Source: Citrobacter freundii
GTDB taxonomy: Bacteria; Pseudomonadota; Gammaproteobacteria; Enterobacterales; Enterobacteriaceae
Direction of reading: 5' to 3'
Length of the DNA stretch: 64,000 bases
Assembly: GCF_011077955.1 (NCBI RefSeq)
Contig: NZ_JAALBX010000018.1
Location: 1 to 64,000, forward strand
Shown piece after piece: positions 1-9,926 of this stretch (position 1 is the first letter of the stretch; each line of letters opens with the position of its first letter). The notes beneath the pieces were generated by a model that was not told the origin of the DNA, did no database searches, and saw nothing but the letters and a program-made list of their open reading frames with translations. The position numbers were made by a program, and so were the translations under genes.

Positions 1-87
1 AGGATGCCGTATCCCGGCAGACCTGAAGCGAGGAAATGGAGGCGAGGGCACCGCGCAGCGGCGAGGTTGTTGGCCGGGAGCGGGGAT

Positions 88-119
88 TGCAAAGGGGGGG
101 AGCGATACCCCCCTTTGCA
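88..119. repeat. Strong hairpin in the gap downstream of fepC
   Basis: Positions 88-99 and 108-119 form a perfect 12-bp inverted repeat (TGCAAAGGGGGG / CCCCCCTTTGCA) around an 8-base loop. It lies in positions 1-215, where no convincing gene is seen; a reading frame at 4-219 has arginine-rich composition unlike a real protein. In related genomes fepC is convergent with entF or fepE, so the hairpin probably ends or protects transcripts from both sides. No long T-tract follows, so a classical intrinsic terminator is not proven. Confidence 0.55.
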
Positions 120-215
120 CGTTCGCGGGCACCAGTGCCGCATTGAGGCACGGCCACCTGGCGAACGTAACCCTTCCACAGTTCCGAACGTAACTCTACC
201 TACTATCGCATCGCG

Positions 216-1007
216 CTAAGATCGCCTGCCGAGCGGGACCACCAGCGGCGTGCCCGCCACCGGGTCCTCTATTATCACGCAGCGCATCCCGTAGATGCGC
301 TCAATCAACTCGGCGGTCACTATCTCCCGCGGGTCGCCTTCGGCAATAATCTTGCCTTCACGTAACGCGATAATATGATTCGCATAGCGGCAGGCCTGAT
401 TAAGATCGTGGAGCACCGCCGCCATTGTGAAGCCCTGCTCTTTATTAAGCGCGCTCAACAACTCCAGTAAATCGATTTGATGGCTGATATCAAGCCAGGT
501 GGTGGGCTCATCGAGCAGCAAAATAGAGGTCTCCTGGGCCAGGACCATGGCAATCCAGGCGCGCTGACGCTGTCCGCCGGAGAGCGTATCCACGCTCTGG
601 CTTGCGAGCGCCTCAATACCGGTCGCTTTCATGGCCCGGCTCACTGCTTGTTCATCCTCATCGCGCCAGCGGGTAAACAGCGGTTGATGCGGGTAACGCC
701 CACGACACACCAGTTCTCGCACGGAAATATCGCCAGGGGCGCTGGCGTTCTGCGGCAGTAAACCAATCCGGCGCGCCACTTCTTTGGTGGCGAAACGCTC
801 AATGTGTTCGCCGTCGAGCCAAACCTGGCCGTTTATCGGTTTCATCAGGCGGCTTAACGTGCGCAGCAGCGTGGATTTGCCGCAGCCATTTGGGCCAATA
901 ATGGCGGTGAATTTTCCGTTTGGAATCGAGACATTAAGCGACTCAGCAATGATTTTTTTGCCATAGCCAAGCGTAAGCGTTGCGCCATGCAGACGTGAAG
1001 CGGTCAT
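216..1007 (-). CDS. fepC: FepC, ATPase of the ferric-enterobactin ABC importer
   Basis: Cytoplasmic ATP-binding subunit (263 aa) that powers uptake of Fe-enterobactin through the FepD/FepG channel. Visible are Walker A GPNGCGKST (residues 38-46), the signature LSGGQRQ, Walker B ILLLDEPTTWLD and the switch histidine in LHDLNQA. The start ATG at 1007 matches the E. coli N-terminus in position; the reading frame is open further upstream, but that part overlaps fepG. The ATG overlaps the fepG stop by 4 bases, so the two are translationally coupled in a fepD-fepG-fepC operon. Iron repression is expected through the Fur box upstream of fepD. About the same length as E. coli FepC (271 aa), with a shorter C-terminus. 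Confidence 0.95.
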   Translation of the reverse strand: MTASRLHGATLTLGYGKKIIAESLNVSIPNGKFTAIIGPNGCGKSTLLRTLSRLMKPINGQVWLDGEHIERFATKEVARRIGLLPQNASAPGDISVRELVCRGRYPHQPLFTRWRDEDEQAVSRAMKATGIEALASQSVDTLSGGQRQRAWIAMVLAQETSILLLDEPTTWLDISHQIDLLELLSALNKEQGFTMAAVLHDLNQACRYANHIIALREGKIIAEGDPREIVTAELIERIYGMRCVIIEDPVAGTPLVVPLGRRS

Positions 1008-1993
1008 CTCTTGCGGGACTCCTGAATCAACAGGGCGATGAGGTAAATGCCGCCGATACTGACGGTCACCACGCCCACCGGAAGTTGGTATGGGGTAAAC
1101 AACCGCTGGGCGCACAAATCAGCGGCGAGCAGTAACGTCGCGCCGCACAGCGCTGATTGCAGCAGGCCGTAGCGCGAGGTGCGGCTTAAACGCCGCGCGA
1201 TATGCGGCGCAACCAGCGCAATAAAAGAAATGGGTCCGGCAAGGGCGGTGGCAGCAGCGGTTAGCGTGACGGCGGTGAGCATCAGCAACAGTCGTGAACG
1301 CTCAACCGCAACCCCTAACGCACAGGCGCTGTCGTCGCCCATTTCAAGTAGCCGCATCCGGCGCACCAGCGCCGCCGCCATACACAGCGCAAAGAGGATA
1401 AGCGGCACCGCCGGGATAGTTTTCGCCCAGGTGAGGCCGTTTAGCGAACCGGCATTCCACATTTCGGCGGAAAGCGCCGTTTCTAATGAGGCCTGTAACA
1501 GCAGCCAGGTGTTAAACGCCACCAGCATAGCGCGCATTCCAATACCGATAATAATCAGCCGGAAAGTGTCGATGCCGTTGCGCCAGGCGAGCGCCCACAC
1601 CAGCAACGATGTCACGATGCCGCCGCCAATGGCGGCAAGGGTGATAGCCGCTAAATTCTGGCTGAACAGCACCATGGCAATCAGGACGCCACTCCAGGCG
1701 CCCATGTTAAAGCCCATCACATCCGGGCTCCCCAGCGGATTTCGCATCAGCGACTGAAAAATCGCGCCGCTCACGCCAAGCGCTGCGCCTATTATCAGCG
1801 CCAGGACTACCCGCGGCAGGCGCCACTCCACGACGACCAGCGAGACGGCGCGCGGGCCTTCGCCCAGTAAGGCGTGAAGTACTTGCGAGGCGCTAAGGGG
1901 CAGCGCGCCGCTTGATAAACTCCAGACAGACATACAGGCCGCCACCAGACCAAACAGCGCCAGTACCCATAACAGACGAGGAGAAAGGCTCAC
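1004..1993 (-). CDS. fepG: FepG, ferric-enterobactin permease subunit
   Basis: Inner-membrane permease (329 aa, E. coli 330) of the FecCD/BtuC family; pairs with FepD to form the channel for Fe-enterobactin. The protein is almost entirely hydrophobic segments with the family motif GPISFIALVAPHIARR near residue 255 and an RNPLGSPDVMG stretch near residue 85. The start ATG lies just inside the end of fepD (4-base overlap), and its stop overlaps fepC, so fepDGC are a tightly packed operon. FepD and FepG are diverged paralogues; the gene order fepD-fepG-fepC assigns which is which. Confidence 0.94.
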   Translation of the reverse strand: MSLSPRLLWVLALFGLVAACMSVWSLSSGALPLSASQVLHALLGEGPRAVSLVVVEWRLPRVVLALIIGAALGVSGAIFQSLMRNPLGSPDVMGFNMGAWSGVLIAMVLFSQNLAAITLAAIGGGIVTSLLVWALAWRNGIDTFRLIIIGIGMRAMLVAFNTWLLLQASLETALSAEMWNAGSLNGLTWAKTIPAVPLILFALCMAAALVRRMRLLEMGDDSACALGVAVERSRLLLMLTAVTLTAAATALAGPISFIALVAPHIARRLSRTSRYGLLQSALCGATLLLAADLCAQRLFTPYQLPVGVVTVSIGGIYLIALLIQESRKR

Positions 1994-2997
1994 AGCGTCA
2001 CTCCATTACGCCTGCGGCGAACCAGATAAATCAACACCGGCGCGCCGATAAACGCGCTCACGACCGACACGCGCAGCTCGCCTGGCACAATCAGGCGGCC
2101 AATGATATCGGCAAACAGCAATAAAAGCGGCGTTGCCAGCAGCGTGGCGGGGAGGGTCCAACGGTGATCCTGGCCCACCAGCCAGCGAGAGAGATGCGGC
2201 ATCATCAGGCCGATAAAAGCAATCGGACCGACCAGCGCCGTCGCACTGCCGCACAGTAAGGTAATGGCCACCAGGCCAAAAATTTGCGTACGGGCGACGC
2301 GGCTGCCAAGCGCGGTGGCGGTATCACTGCCCATACTAAGACTGTTTAACGAGCGCGCCAGCAACAGCGCGATAGCAAGACCCGCCAGTACCGGGAGCAG
2401 AACGACGTTAAGGGTTGAGAGCGTGCGGATATCCAGCGAGCCGGACTGCCAGAAGCGCAACTGGTCATAAACCACCGGATTAAGCAGCGAAATCCCGCTG
2501 GAAAGCCCTTCCAGCACGGCAGCAAGCGCAACACCCGCAAGTGTCAGGCGTACCGGACTGAGCTGCCCGCCGCCCGCGCTGCCGGTAAAGGCAACCACCA
2601 GGGATGCCGCCATTGCGCCGCCAAAAGCGAGGGTCAATAACAGCATCGGCGAGGTTGCGCCTGACAGCGCAGTACCCACCACGATGGCAAAACTTGCGCC
2701 CGCATTGACGCCTAAAAGGCCCGGGTCTGCCAGGGGATTGCGGCTAAGCGTTTGCATCAGCGCGCCGGATACGCCCAGCGCGCCGCCCGCCAGTAATCCT
2801 GCAAGTGTGCGTGGTACGCGAACATCGCGGATGATGGTGCAATCGGGGCTCTGGCACTGGCCGGTTAACGCGTCCAGCACCACTGAGAGTGCGACGGGTT
2901 TCGCGCCAATGGCCAGGCTTAATGCCATCATCAGCAGCAACAATATGAACAGCCCCACCAGCGCAGCCGTGCGCCCGGGTAACCGAAAAAGCGACAT
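1990..2997 (-). CDS. fepD: FepD, ferric-enterobactin permease subunit
   Basis: Inner-membrane permease (335 aa, E. coli 334) of the FecCD family, partner of FepG. The family motif GPIAFIGLMMPHLSRW is present near residue 260, and RNPLADPGLLGVNAG near residue 85. ATG at 2997 is chosen because the alternative upstream ATG (3036) would read through the Fur box and promoter and would add 13 residues with no counterpart in the family. It is the first gene of fepDGC and is divergent from entS, with which it shares a 110-bp promoter region containing a Fur box. Confidence 0.94.
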   Translation of the reverse strand: MSLFRLPGRTAALVGLFILLLLMMALSLAIGAKPVALSVVLDALTGQCQSPDCTIIRDVRVPRTLAGLLAGGALGVSGALMQTLSRNPLADPGLLGVNAGASFAIVVGTALSGATSPMLLLTLAFGGAMAASLVVAFTGSAGGGQLSPVRLTLAGVALAAVLEGLSSGISLLNPVVYDQLRFWQSGSLDIRTLSTLNVVLLPVLAGLAIALLLARSLNSLSMGSDTATALGSRVARTQIFGLVAITLLCGSATALVGPIAFIGLMMPHLSRWLVGQDHRWTLPATLLATPLLLLFADIIGRLIVPGELRVSVVSAFIGAPVLIYLVRRRRNGVTL

Positions 2998-3015
2998 CTC
3001 TGAACGTCCACAATT

Positions 3016-3034
3016 GGTAATGATAGTTATTATC
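3016..3034. promoter_or_regulatory. Fur box between fepD and entS
   Basis: The 19-mer GGTAATGATAGTTATTATC matches the classical Fur consensus GATAATGATAATCATTATC at 16 of 19 positions. It sits between the divergent fepD and entS starts, the place of the well-known bidirectional Fur-repressed promoter in E. coli, so it should silence import and export genes together when iron is plentiful. Confidence 0.85.
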
Positions 3035-3107
3035 ACTCTTATTAGGCTATGTTAGCATGACGTCTACGTAATTCGATAAGAAAAAAATTCCGCGCTAAGG
3101 CCATGTA

Positions 3108-4349
3108 ATGAACCAACATTCGCTCCTGCTTAACCTTTCTTTGCTCAAAACCAATGCCGCGTTTCGGGCGGTTTTCCTTGCCCGCTTTATTTCCATTGTT
3201 TCTCTGGGGCTTCTGGGCGTGGCCGTGCCGGTGCAAATTCAAACGATGACGGGTTCGCCATGGTTGGTGGGCCTTGCGGTCACGCTAACCGGCAGCGCGA
3301 TGTTTATCGGACTGATTGCGGGCGGGGTGCTTGCGGATCGCCACGAACGTAAACGGCTGATCCTGTTGGCCCGCTCCACTTGCGGCCTGGGGTTTATTGG
3401 GCTGTTTATCAATGCGCTGTTGCTGGAACCGTCTTTAACGGCAATTTATTTGCTGGGGTTGTGGGACGGCTTTTTCGGGGCGCTTGGCGTCACCGCGTTG
3501 CTTGCCGCGACGCCGGGACTGGTGGGGCGGGAAAATGTGATGCAGGCCGGTGCTATCACGATGCTGACGGTGCGCCTCGGCTCGGTCATCGCCCCTATGT
3601 GCGGGGGATTACTGCTGGCAAGCGGGGGCGTGGCGTGGAATTTCGGTCTGGCGGCGTTGGGGACGTTTATCACGCTTATTCCGTTGTTGAGCCTGCCGCG
3701 GATGCCCGCGCCGCAGATGCAGCGTGAACACCCGTTACGCGCGCTGCTTGGGGCGTTTCGGTTCTTGTTGGCGAATCCACTGATAGGCGGCGTGGCGCTG
3801 GTGGGGGCGCTTTTAACTATGGCAAGCGCGGTGCGGGTACTGTATCCGTCGCTTGCGAATCACTGGCAGATGTCGGCAAGCCAGATTGGTTTTTTGTTTG
3901 CCGCCGTCCCGCTCGGTGCGGCGCTGGGGGCGCTTACCAGCGGGCGTATCGCCCATACCACGATGCCTGGCCGGGTTATGTTGCTCTCAACCATCGCTGC
4001 GTTTATCGCCATAGGCGGGGTGGGCATTATGCCGTTCTGGGCCGCAGGCGCGGTATGTCTTGCGCTTTTTGGTTATCTCAGCGCCATAAGCTCGCTGTTG
4101 CAGTACACGCTGATTCAAACCCAGACGCCGGACGACATGCTTGGGCGCATCAACGGCTTATGGACGGCGCAGAATGTGACGGGGGATGCCATTGGCGCCG
4201 CGCTGTTAGGGGCGATGGGCACGTTGCTCACCCCGGCTGCTTCAACAAGCGTAAGCGGCGTGGGGCTTGCGGTGATGGGCGTACTGCTGGCGCTGCTGCT
4301 CAGTGAGTTGCGCCGCTTTCGTCAACCCGCGGCGCAGACGGCGTCATGA
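3108..4349 (+). CDS. entS: EntS, enterobactin exporter (MFS)
   Basis: Major facilitator family exporter (413 aa; E. coli EntS 416) that moves newly made enterobactin from cytoplasm to periplasm. About twelve hydrophobic segments are visible, with the MFS loop 2-3 motif [13 protein letters not shown] near residue 75. It stands alone, divergent from fepDGC and sharing their Fur-controlled promoter region. The ATG at 3108 follows the weak purine-rich stretch CTAAGG. Its 3' end overlaps the end of fepB on the other strand by 6 bases (4344-4349), so the two transcripts converge with no room for a terminator between the coding regions. Confidence 0.94.
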   Translation: MNQHSLLLNLSLLKTNAAFRAVFLARFISIVSLGLLGVAVPVQIQTMTGSPWLVGLAVTLTGSAMFIGLIAGGVLADRHERKRLILLARSTCGLGFIGLFINALLLEPSLTAIYLLGLWDGFFGALGVTALLAATPGLVGRENVMQAGAITMLTVRLGSVIAPMCGGLLLASGGVAWNFGLAALGTFITLIPLLSLPRMPAPQMQREHPLRALLGAFRFLLANPLIGGVALVGALLTMASAVRVLYPSLANHWQMSASQIGFLFAAVPLGAALGALTSGRIAHTTMPGRVMLLSTIAAFIAIGGVGIMPFWAAGAVCLALFGYLSAISSLLQYTLIQTQTPDDMLGRINGLWTAQNVTGDAIGAALLGAMGTLLTPAASTSVSGVGLAVMGVLLALLLSELRRFRQPAAQTAS

Positions 4350-5306
4350 TGAAGGTGTAAACAGTTGCGTCAGCCGGGTTAGCAGTTGGCTGGCGCTGTA
4401 ATAATCAAGTCGGAATGTTTCCGTGCCAAGCGGATAAACGCGCTGTTGTTGTACCGCGGGCAGATGTTTTAACAGCGGATTTTCTGCGAGCATTGCGGCG
4501 TCCTGTTCGTCCCCGGCGAACAAAAACAGCGTCTCGCCATTAAGCCCCGCCGCCAGATTTTCACCGCCGACCTGGATGATGTCGCGGCGTTTGCCCTGGG
4601 TCTGGCTGGTTTGCAGATTGGCAGGTAACGCGGCCTGGGTGAACCCGAGTTCTGCCAGCAATTTCCCCTGCGCTGACGCTGGCGTCCAGATATTCGCCCC
4701 GTGCGCCGCCGGGTTATAGACCAGGGCCGTTACCGGTTGCGGCGGCAGCGCGATTTTCGCTTTTGCGAGCGCAAGCTGGTTATCAAAATGCGCAATGCGC
4801 TCCGCGGCCTGTTTTTCATGACCGGTAATCTCGCCCAGTTGCGTTAACAACTGCTGCCAGCTTTTATCGTCGTAATTAATAATCAGCGTCGGCGCGATGG
4901 CGGAGAGTTGATCGTAAAGCGTAATGGCCGAATCGCCGCCGGTGGCGCTAATCAAAATCAAATCCGGCATCTGCGCGGCGACGGCTTCGGCGTTAGCTTC
5001 GCCGATATACAGCCTTTGCACCTGGCGCTGTTTCGCCACATCGCCCCATTGCTTAAGAAAACCCTGTGAATCCGCGACCCGGTTGCCAGGCGAGGTTGCG
5101 CCGCTGGCCACCACTGGCGCGTCGATGGCCAGCAGCGAACCCGTTAGCGTCACGCTGGTGGACACAATGCGTTGCGGCGGTTTTTCCAGCGTATGCGTGC
5201 CCCGGCTGTCCTGAATCTGGCGCGGCCAGTCGGCGGCCTGGCTCAATGAAGAAAATCCGAAAACGATAAGGGAGAGTAGCAGCCCAAAGGTGAAGCGTGA
5301 TTTCAC
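4344..5306 (-). CDS. fepB: FepB, periplasmic ferric-enterobactin binding protein
   Basis: Periplasmic substrate-binding protein (320 aa from the start chosen; E. coli 318) that carries Fe-enterobactin from the outer-membrane receptor to FepDG. A signal peptide (basic KSR, hydrophobic core, cleavage near SQA/ADWP) is clear, followed by a conserved body with [19 protein letters not shown] and [16 protein letters not shown] start at 5306 is chosen because AGGA lies 9 bases upstream and it gives a signal peptide of normal length. In-frame ATGs at 5345 and 5372 have poor ribosome sites and would give an over-long leader. Divergent from entC with Fur control between them. Confidence 0.92.
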   Translation of the reverse strand: MKSRFTFGLLLSLIVFGFSSLSQAADWPRQIQDSRGTHTLEKPPQRIVSTSVTLTGSLLAIDAPVVASGATSPGNRVADSQGFLKQWGDVAKQRQVQRLYIGEANAEAVAAQMPDLILISATGGDSAITLYDQLSAIAPTLIINYDDKSWQQLLTQLGEITGHEKQAAERIAHFDNQLALAKAKIALPPQPVTALVYNPAAHGANIWTPASAQGKLLAELGFTQAALPANLQTSQTQGKRRDIIQVGGENLAAGLNGETLFLFAGDEQDAAMLAENPLLKHLPAVQQQRVYPLGTETFRLDYYSASQLLTRLTQLFTPSS

Positions 5307-5467
5307 GGCGCAGCGTCCTGAAGTAGGGTTAGTAATGCGTCTCATTTTCAACATTGACGGGGTGGGTTGCAAGCGCTGATCATCATATTTACCGCTCGCA
5401 GCCCGTGAATTTGTTCGCGTTCCATTGACAACATCGCGCTTTCACCTTAGGTTACGCATCCAAATGC

Positions 5468-5500
5468 AAATGATAATAATTATTAATCACCTTATCATTT
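5468..5500. promoter_or_regulatory. Fur operator region between fepB and entC
   Basis: TGATAATAATTATTA (5471-5485) matches the 7-1-7 Fur motif TGATAATnATTATCA at 13 of the 14 defined positions. It is embedded in a larger palindrome with perfect arms AAATGATAA (5468-5476) and TTATCATTT (5492-5500), which suggests room for two overlapping Fur dimers. It lies immediately upstream of entC, with the promoter of divergent fepB on its other side, as expected for iron repression of both. Confidence 0.82.
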
Positions 5501-5513
5501 TATGGAGGAGCGT

Positions 5514-6701
5514 ATGGAAGCGTCTTTGGCTGAGGAAACCCAACAGCACGCTGTCACCCTTTCACCTGACAGCTTTTTCTTTATGTCGCCGCATCGCAAT
5601 CTGGTGACATCCGGCTGCGTGGCGAGGCTTACCACACCGGCCGCCGATGGCGAAGACATCCATGGCGTGTTTCAACAACATCTGCGTGATACGTTTGCGA
5701 CAGCCCGTGAACGTGGTTGTTCGCGCCCGATAGTCGTCGGCGCCATCCCGTTCGATACCCGTCAACCTTCAGCGCTGTTTGTACCGCGTGACTATCAGCC
5801 TTTTTCACATCGCGCCATGCTTGCCACCGCTCGCACCGCAACGCCGCCCTCGTTACAGCTTATCGCGGAGCAAGCACTTCCTGAGAAACCGGAGTTCCTG
5901 GACATGGTGGCGCGCGCCGCAGCGCTGACCGCGACGCCTGCGGTGAGTAAGGTGGTGCTGTCGCGCCTGATTGATATCTCCACGGCAAACGCGCTTGATA
6001 GCACGCAGCTGCTTAACCGGCTGGTGGCGCTTAATCCCGGAAGTTACAACTTCCACGTTCCGCTGGCGGATGGCGGGGCATTACTCGGCGCCAGCCCTGA
6101 ACTGTTGCTGCGTAAAACGAACCGCCAGTTTTATTCGCAGCCGCTGGCAGGTTCGGCGCGTCGTCACCCGAACGCCACCGAAGATAAACTCATCGGCGAG
6201 CGTTTACTGAATTCTTCAAAAGATCGTCATGAACACCAACTGGTAACGCAGGCGATGCGCCAGATCCTCGCTATGCGCAGCCAGCAGCTACGCGTCCCCG
6301 ACATTCCAGAACTGATAACGACCCCGACGCTGTGGCACCTGGCGACGGCTATCACCGGCGATACCTGCTCTGAGCATGAAAACGCGCTGGCGCTTGCCTG
6401 CTTACTGCACCCTACGCCGGCGTTAAGCGGCTTTCCGCATACCGTTGCCCGGCAGATTATCGCCGAGCTTGAACCGTTTGATCGCGAACTGTTCGGCGGG
6501 ATCGTTGGCTGGTGTGACGATCAGGGCAACGGTGAATGGGTGGTAGCAATTCGCTGCGCGCGGGTTCACGACAAGCAAATCCGCTGTTTTGCGGGCGCGG
6601 GCATTGTCCCGGCCTCGGTGCCGGAGTCGGAATGGCATGAAACGGGCGTCAAGCTTTCCACCATGCTCAACGTATTTGGCCTTAACGACAGGAGCCTGTG
6701 A
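5514..6701 (+). CDS. entC: EntC, isochorismate synthase
   Basis: Converts chorismate to isochorismate, the first committed step of enterobactin synthesis (cytoplasmic, Mg-dependent). At 395 aa it matches the family (E. coli 391). The chorismate-binding fold is recognisable from VSYNFHVPL-like, [43 protein letters not shown] and AGAGIVPAS segments. ATG at 5514 is chosen over the upstream ATG at 5502 because GGAGGAG (5504-5510) is an excellent ribosome site for it and the N-terminus MEASLAEE then aligns with E. coli. First gene of entCEBA-entH; its stop overlaps the entE start. Confidence 0.95.
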   Translation: MEASLAEETQQHAVTLSPDSFFFMSPHRNLVTSGCVARLTTPAADGEDIHGVFQQHLRDTFATARERGCSRPIVVGAIPFDTRQPSALFVPRDYQPFSHRAMLATARTATPPSLQLIAEQALPEKPEFLDMVARAAALTATPAVSKVVLSRLIDISTANALDSTQLLNRLVALNPGSYNFHVPLADGGALLGASPELLLRKTNRQFYSQPLAGSARRHPNATEDKLIGERLLNSSKDRHEHQLVTQAMRQILAMRSQQLRVPDIPELITTPTLWHLATAITGDTCSEHENALALACLLHPTPALSGFPHTVARQIIAELEPFDRELFGGIVGWCDDQGNGEWVVAIRCARVHDKQIRCFAGAGIVPASVPESEWHETGVKLSTMLNVFGLNDRSL

Positions 6702-8314
6702 TGATTATTCCTTATACCCGCTGGCCGGATGATTTTGCTGCCCGCTATCGTGAAAAGGGCTACTGGCTTGATGCGCCACTGAGTGAGATTTTGCAGCAGC
6801 ACGCGCAAAACGACAGTGTGGCGTTAATTGATGGCGAGCGCACGTTGACGTACCGCGAACTTGAACTTGCCGCCAACCGACTGGCGGCGGCGCTTTCACG
6901 GCGCGGCCTGCGCCGTGGCGAAACCGCACTGGTGCAATTGGGCAACGTGGCGGAGTTTTACATCGTCTTCTTTGCGCTGCTGAAAATCGGTGTTGCCCCG
7001 GTGAATGCGTTGTTTAGCCATCAGCGCACCGAGCTTGAGGCCTATGCCCGTCAGATCAAACCGGCCGTCTTTATTGCCGACCGTGCCCATGGGCTTTTCG
7101 CAAATGATGAGTATCTGGCGCAGTTGCGCGAGGTTGCGCCTTCGCTACGTCATCTGTTGCTAAACCGCGATGGTGGGGAGCACTGCCTTGCGCGGTTAAT
7201 CGATGAACCGGCGCAGGCGTTTATCGCCACGCCGACCCCGGCGGATGAAGTGGCTTTCTTTCAGCTTTCAGGCGGCAGTACCGGTACGCCAAAACTGATC
7301 CCGCGCACGCACAATGATTACTACTACAGCATTCGGCGCAGTAATGAGATTTGCCGGTTTGATGCGGCTACCCGCTATTTATGCGCGCTGCCTGCGGCGC
7401 ACAACTATCCGATGAGTTCGCCAGGGGCGCTGGGCGTGTTTCTGGCAGGCGGCACCGTGGTGCTGGCACAGGATCCCAGCGCCAGTCACTGCTTTGGGCT
7501 TATCGCAGCTCATCAGATTAACGTCACCGCACTGGTGCCGCCGGCGGTCAGCCTGTGGTTACAGGCATTACGCGACGGAGAAGATAAAGCGCAACTGGCG
7601 TCGCTTCGGCTGTTGCAGGTCGGCGGCGCGCGCTTATCGAATTCGCTGGCAGCACGTATTCCTGCCGAGATGGGCTGCCAGTTGCAGCAGGTGTTTGGTA
7701 TGGCGGAAGGGCTGGTGAATTACACGCGCCTGGACGACAGCGACGCGCGCATTTTCCACACCCAGGGGCGTCCGATGTGCCCGGACGACGAAGTCTGGGT
7801 GGCGGATGAAAACGGCAATCCGCTCCCCGCAGGGCGCGTAGGGCGGCTGATGACCCGCGGTCCTTATACCTTTCGCGGCTATTACCAAAGCCCCGAGCAT
7901 AACGCAGAGGCTTTCGATGCCAATGGGTTTTACTGCTCGGGCGATCTGATTTCCATGGATGAAGAGGGCTACATCACGGTGCAGGGCCGCGAAAAAGATC
8001 AGATAAACCGGGGTGGAGAAAAGATAGCGGCCGAAGAGATAGAAAACCTGCTGCTGCGCCATGAGGCGATTGTGCAGGCGGCGCTGGTCTCCATGGAAGA
8101 CAGTCTGATGGGCGAGAAAAGCTGTGCGTTTCTGGTAACCCGTCGGGCGATAAAAGCGGTGGAGATCCGCCGTTATCTGCGCGAACTCGGCGTGGCGGAT
8201 TTCAAATTGCCGGACCGGGTAGAGCGCGTGAGCGAACTGCCGCTTACACCGGTAGGTAAAGTCGATAAAAAACAGTTGCGTCAACGGCTGGCCGAGCGCC
8301 AGTCGGCATCCTGA
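6701..8314 (+). CDS. entE: EntE, 2,3-dihydroxybenzoate-AMP ligase
   Basis: Adenylates 2,3-dihydroxybenzoate and loads it onto the carrier domain of EntB. 537 aa, as in E. coli (536). ANL-superfamily motifs are clear: the P-loop-like [20 protein letters not shown] near residue 190, aroyl-binding [23 protein letters not shown], the hinge/ATP aspartate in [11 protein letters not shown], and catalytic-lysine region [12 protein letters not shown] near the C-terminus. ATG at 6701 follows AGGAG by 6 bases and overlaps the entC stop by one base; a GTG directly before it is an alternative start. Within the Fur-controlled ent operon. Confidence 0.95.
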   Translation: MIIPYTRWPDDFAARYREKGYWLDAPLSEILQQHAQNDSVALIDGERTLTYRELELAANRLAAALSRRGLRRGETALVQLGNVAEFYIVFFALLKIGVAPVNALFSHQRTELEAYARQIKPAVFIADRAHGLFANDEYLAQLREVAPSLRHLLLNRDGGEHCLARLIDEPAQAFIATPTPADEVAFFQLSGGSTGTPKLIPRTHNDYYYSIRRSNEICRFDAATRYLCALPAAHNYPMSSPGALGVFLAGGTVVLAQDPSASHCFGLIAAHQINVTALVPPAVSLWLQALRDGEDKAQLASLRLLQVGGARLSNSLAARIPAEMGCQLQQVFGMAEGLVNYTRLDDSDARIFHTQGRPMCPDDEVWVADENGNPLPAGRVGRLMTRGPYTFRGYYQSPEHNAEAFDANGFYCSGDLISMDEEGYITVQGREKDQINRGGEKIAAEEIENLLLRHEAIVQAALVSMEDSLMGEKSCAFLVTRRAIKAVEIRRYLRELGVADFKLPDRVERVSELPLTPVGKVDKKQLRQRLAERQSAS

Positions 8315-8328
8315 AGGAGAATACGAAA

Positions 8329-9180
8329 GTGGCGATCCCTAAACTTCACGCATATAACCTGCCGGGCGCGGCAGATATTCCTGACAATAAAGTGCAGTGG
8401 GCCTTTGAGCCAGCGCGTGCGGCGCTGCTGATCCACGATATGCAGGATTATTTCGTCAATTTCTGGGGAGAAAATTGCCCGATGATGGCGCAGGTTATCG
8501 CCAATATCGTCGCGCTGCGTCGCTACTGTAAACAGCAGGGCATTCCGGTTTATTACACCGCGCAGCCCCAGGATCAGAGCCCGGAAGACCGCGCATTGTT
8601 AAACGATATGTGGGGTCCGGGGCTTAACCATCATCCCCAACAGCAGAAGGTAGTGGCGCAACTGACGCCCGAGCAGGACGACACGGTGCTGGTGAAATGG
8701 CGCTACAGCGCCTTTCATCGCTCGCCCCTGGAGCAGGCGTTAAAAACATCAGGCCGCGATCAGTTACTGATTTGCGGCGTTTACGCTCACATTGGCTGCA
8801 TGACCACCGCAACCGACGCCTTTATGCGCGATATAAAGCCCTTTATGGTGGCGGACGCGCTGGCGGATTTCAGCCGGGAAGAGCATGTGATGGCGCTGAA
8901 ATATGTGGCGGGTCGCGCCGGACGCGTGGTGATGACGGCAGATTTACTGCCAACGCCGCAGACCAAAGCACAACTGCGCGCAGTCGTGCAGCCGTTGCTC
9001 GATGACGCCGACGAACCGGAAGATGATGAAAACCTCATCGATTATGGACTGGATTCGGTGCGGATGATGGCGCTGGCGTCGCGCTGGCGGCAGGTGTACC
9101 CGGACATTGATTTCGTTATGCTCGCCAAAAAACCGACCATTGACGCGTGGTGGGCGCTGCTCAGCCGGGACGTTTGCTAA
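8329..9180 (+). CDS. entB: EntB, isochorismatase and aryl carrier protein
   Basis: Bifunctional protein (283 aa; E. coli 285). Residues 1 to about 205 form the isochorismatase domain (LLIHDMQDYF, catalytic-lysine region VLVKWRYSAF, GVYAHIGCMTTA) that yields 2,3-dihydro-dihydroxybenzoate. The C-terminal part is an aryl carrier domain with the phosphopantetheine serine in GLDSVRMM (about Ser243), loaded by EntE. The start is GTG at 8329, preceded by AAGGAGA at 8314-8320, and gives the conserved N-terminus (M)AIPKL. Its stop TAA shares its last base with the entA ATG. Confidence 0.95.
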   Translation: MAIPKLHAYNLPGAADIPDNKVQWAFEPARAALLIHDMQDYFVNFWGENCPMMAQVIANIVALRRYCKQQGIPVYYTAQPQDQSPEDRALLNDMWGPGLNHHPQQQKVVAQLTPEQDDTVLVKWRYSAFHRSPLEQALKTSGRDQLLICGVYAHIGCMTTATDAFMRDIKPFMVADALADFSREEHVMALKYVAGRAGRVVMTADLLPTPQTKAQLRAVVQPLLDDADEPEDDENLIDYGLDSVRMMALASRWRQVYPDIDFVMLAKKPTIDAWWALLSRDVC

Positions 9181-9926
9181 TGGCGGGCTTGTTCGACGGA
9201 AAAAACGTTTGGGTGACCGGGGCCGGAAAAGGCATCGGTTATGCCACGGCGCTGGCGTTTCATCAGCAGGGCGCGACGGTGACGGGGCTTGATCTGACGT
9301 TTGACGGCGCGTATCCCTTTGCCACTGAACGCGTGGATATTGCCGATGCCGGTCAGGTGGCAGCGGTATGCGCGACGCTTACCGCCCGGTCGCGCCTCGA
9401 CGTGCTGGTCAACGCGGCGGGAATTTTACGCATGGGGGCGACGGATGAACTTTCGCAAGCCGACTGGCAGCAGACATTCGCCGTCAACGTGGGCGGCGCA
9501 TTTAATGTTTACCAACACGTAATGCCTTTATTTCGCGCGCAACAGAGCGGGGCTATCGTGACGGTGGCATCCGACGCGGCCCATACGCCGCGTATGGGCA
9601 TGTCCGCCTACGGCGCGTCGAAAGCCGCGCTGAAAAGCCTGACGCTGACTGTGGGGCTCGAGCTTGCGCCGTTTGGCGTACGGGTGAATCTGGTGTCACC
9701 AGGCTCTACCGACACCGATATGCAGCGCACCCTGTGGGTAACAGAGGACGCCGAACAGCGCCGCATCGCGGGTTTTGCCGAACAGTTTAAACTTGGTATT
9801 CCGCTTGGAAAAATTGCTAAACCTTATGAGATTGCGAACACCATTCTCTTTCTTGCGTCCGATCAGGCCAGTCATATCACTTTGCAGGATATTGTGATTG
9901 ATGGCGGTTCAACGCTGGGGGCATAG
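9180..9926 (+). CDS. entA: EntA, 2,3-dihydro-2,3-dihydroxybenzoate dehydrogenase
   Basis: NAD-dependent short-chain dehydrogenase that completes 2,3-dihydroxybenzoate. 248 aa, the E. coli length. Shows the Rossmann motif TGAGKGIG near residue 15, NAAG, the catalytic YGASK (Tyr and Lys) near residue 144, and the C-terminal substrate region TDTDMQRTLWV. The ATG at 9180 overlaps the entB stop by one base; an in-frame ATG further upstream lies inside entB and is not needed. The Shine-Dalgarno site is weak, so translation is probably coupled to entB. Confidence 0.94.
   Translation: MAGLFDGKNVWVTGAGKGIGYATALAFHQQGATVTGLDLTFDGAYPFATERVDIADAGQVAAVCATLTARSRLDVLVNAAGILRMGATDELSQADWQQTFAVNVGGAFNVYQHVMPLFRAQQSGAIVTVASDAAHTPRMGMSAYGASKAALKSLTLTVGLELAPFGVRVNLVSPGSTDTDMQRTLWVTEDAEQRRIAGFAEQFKLGIPLGKIAKPYEIANTILFLASDQASHITLQDIVIDGGSTLGA

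Noticed and set aside
4-219. Open frame of 71 codons at the left edge
   Set aside because: Arginine- and proline-rich composition, no ribosome site, contains the hairpin at 88-119; not a credible gene.
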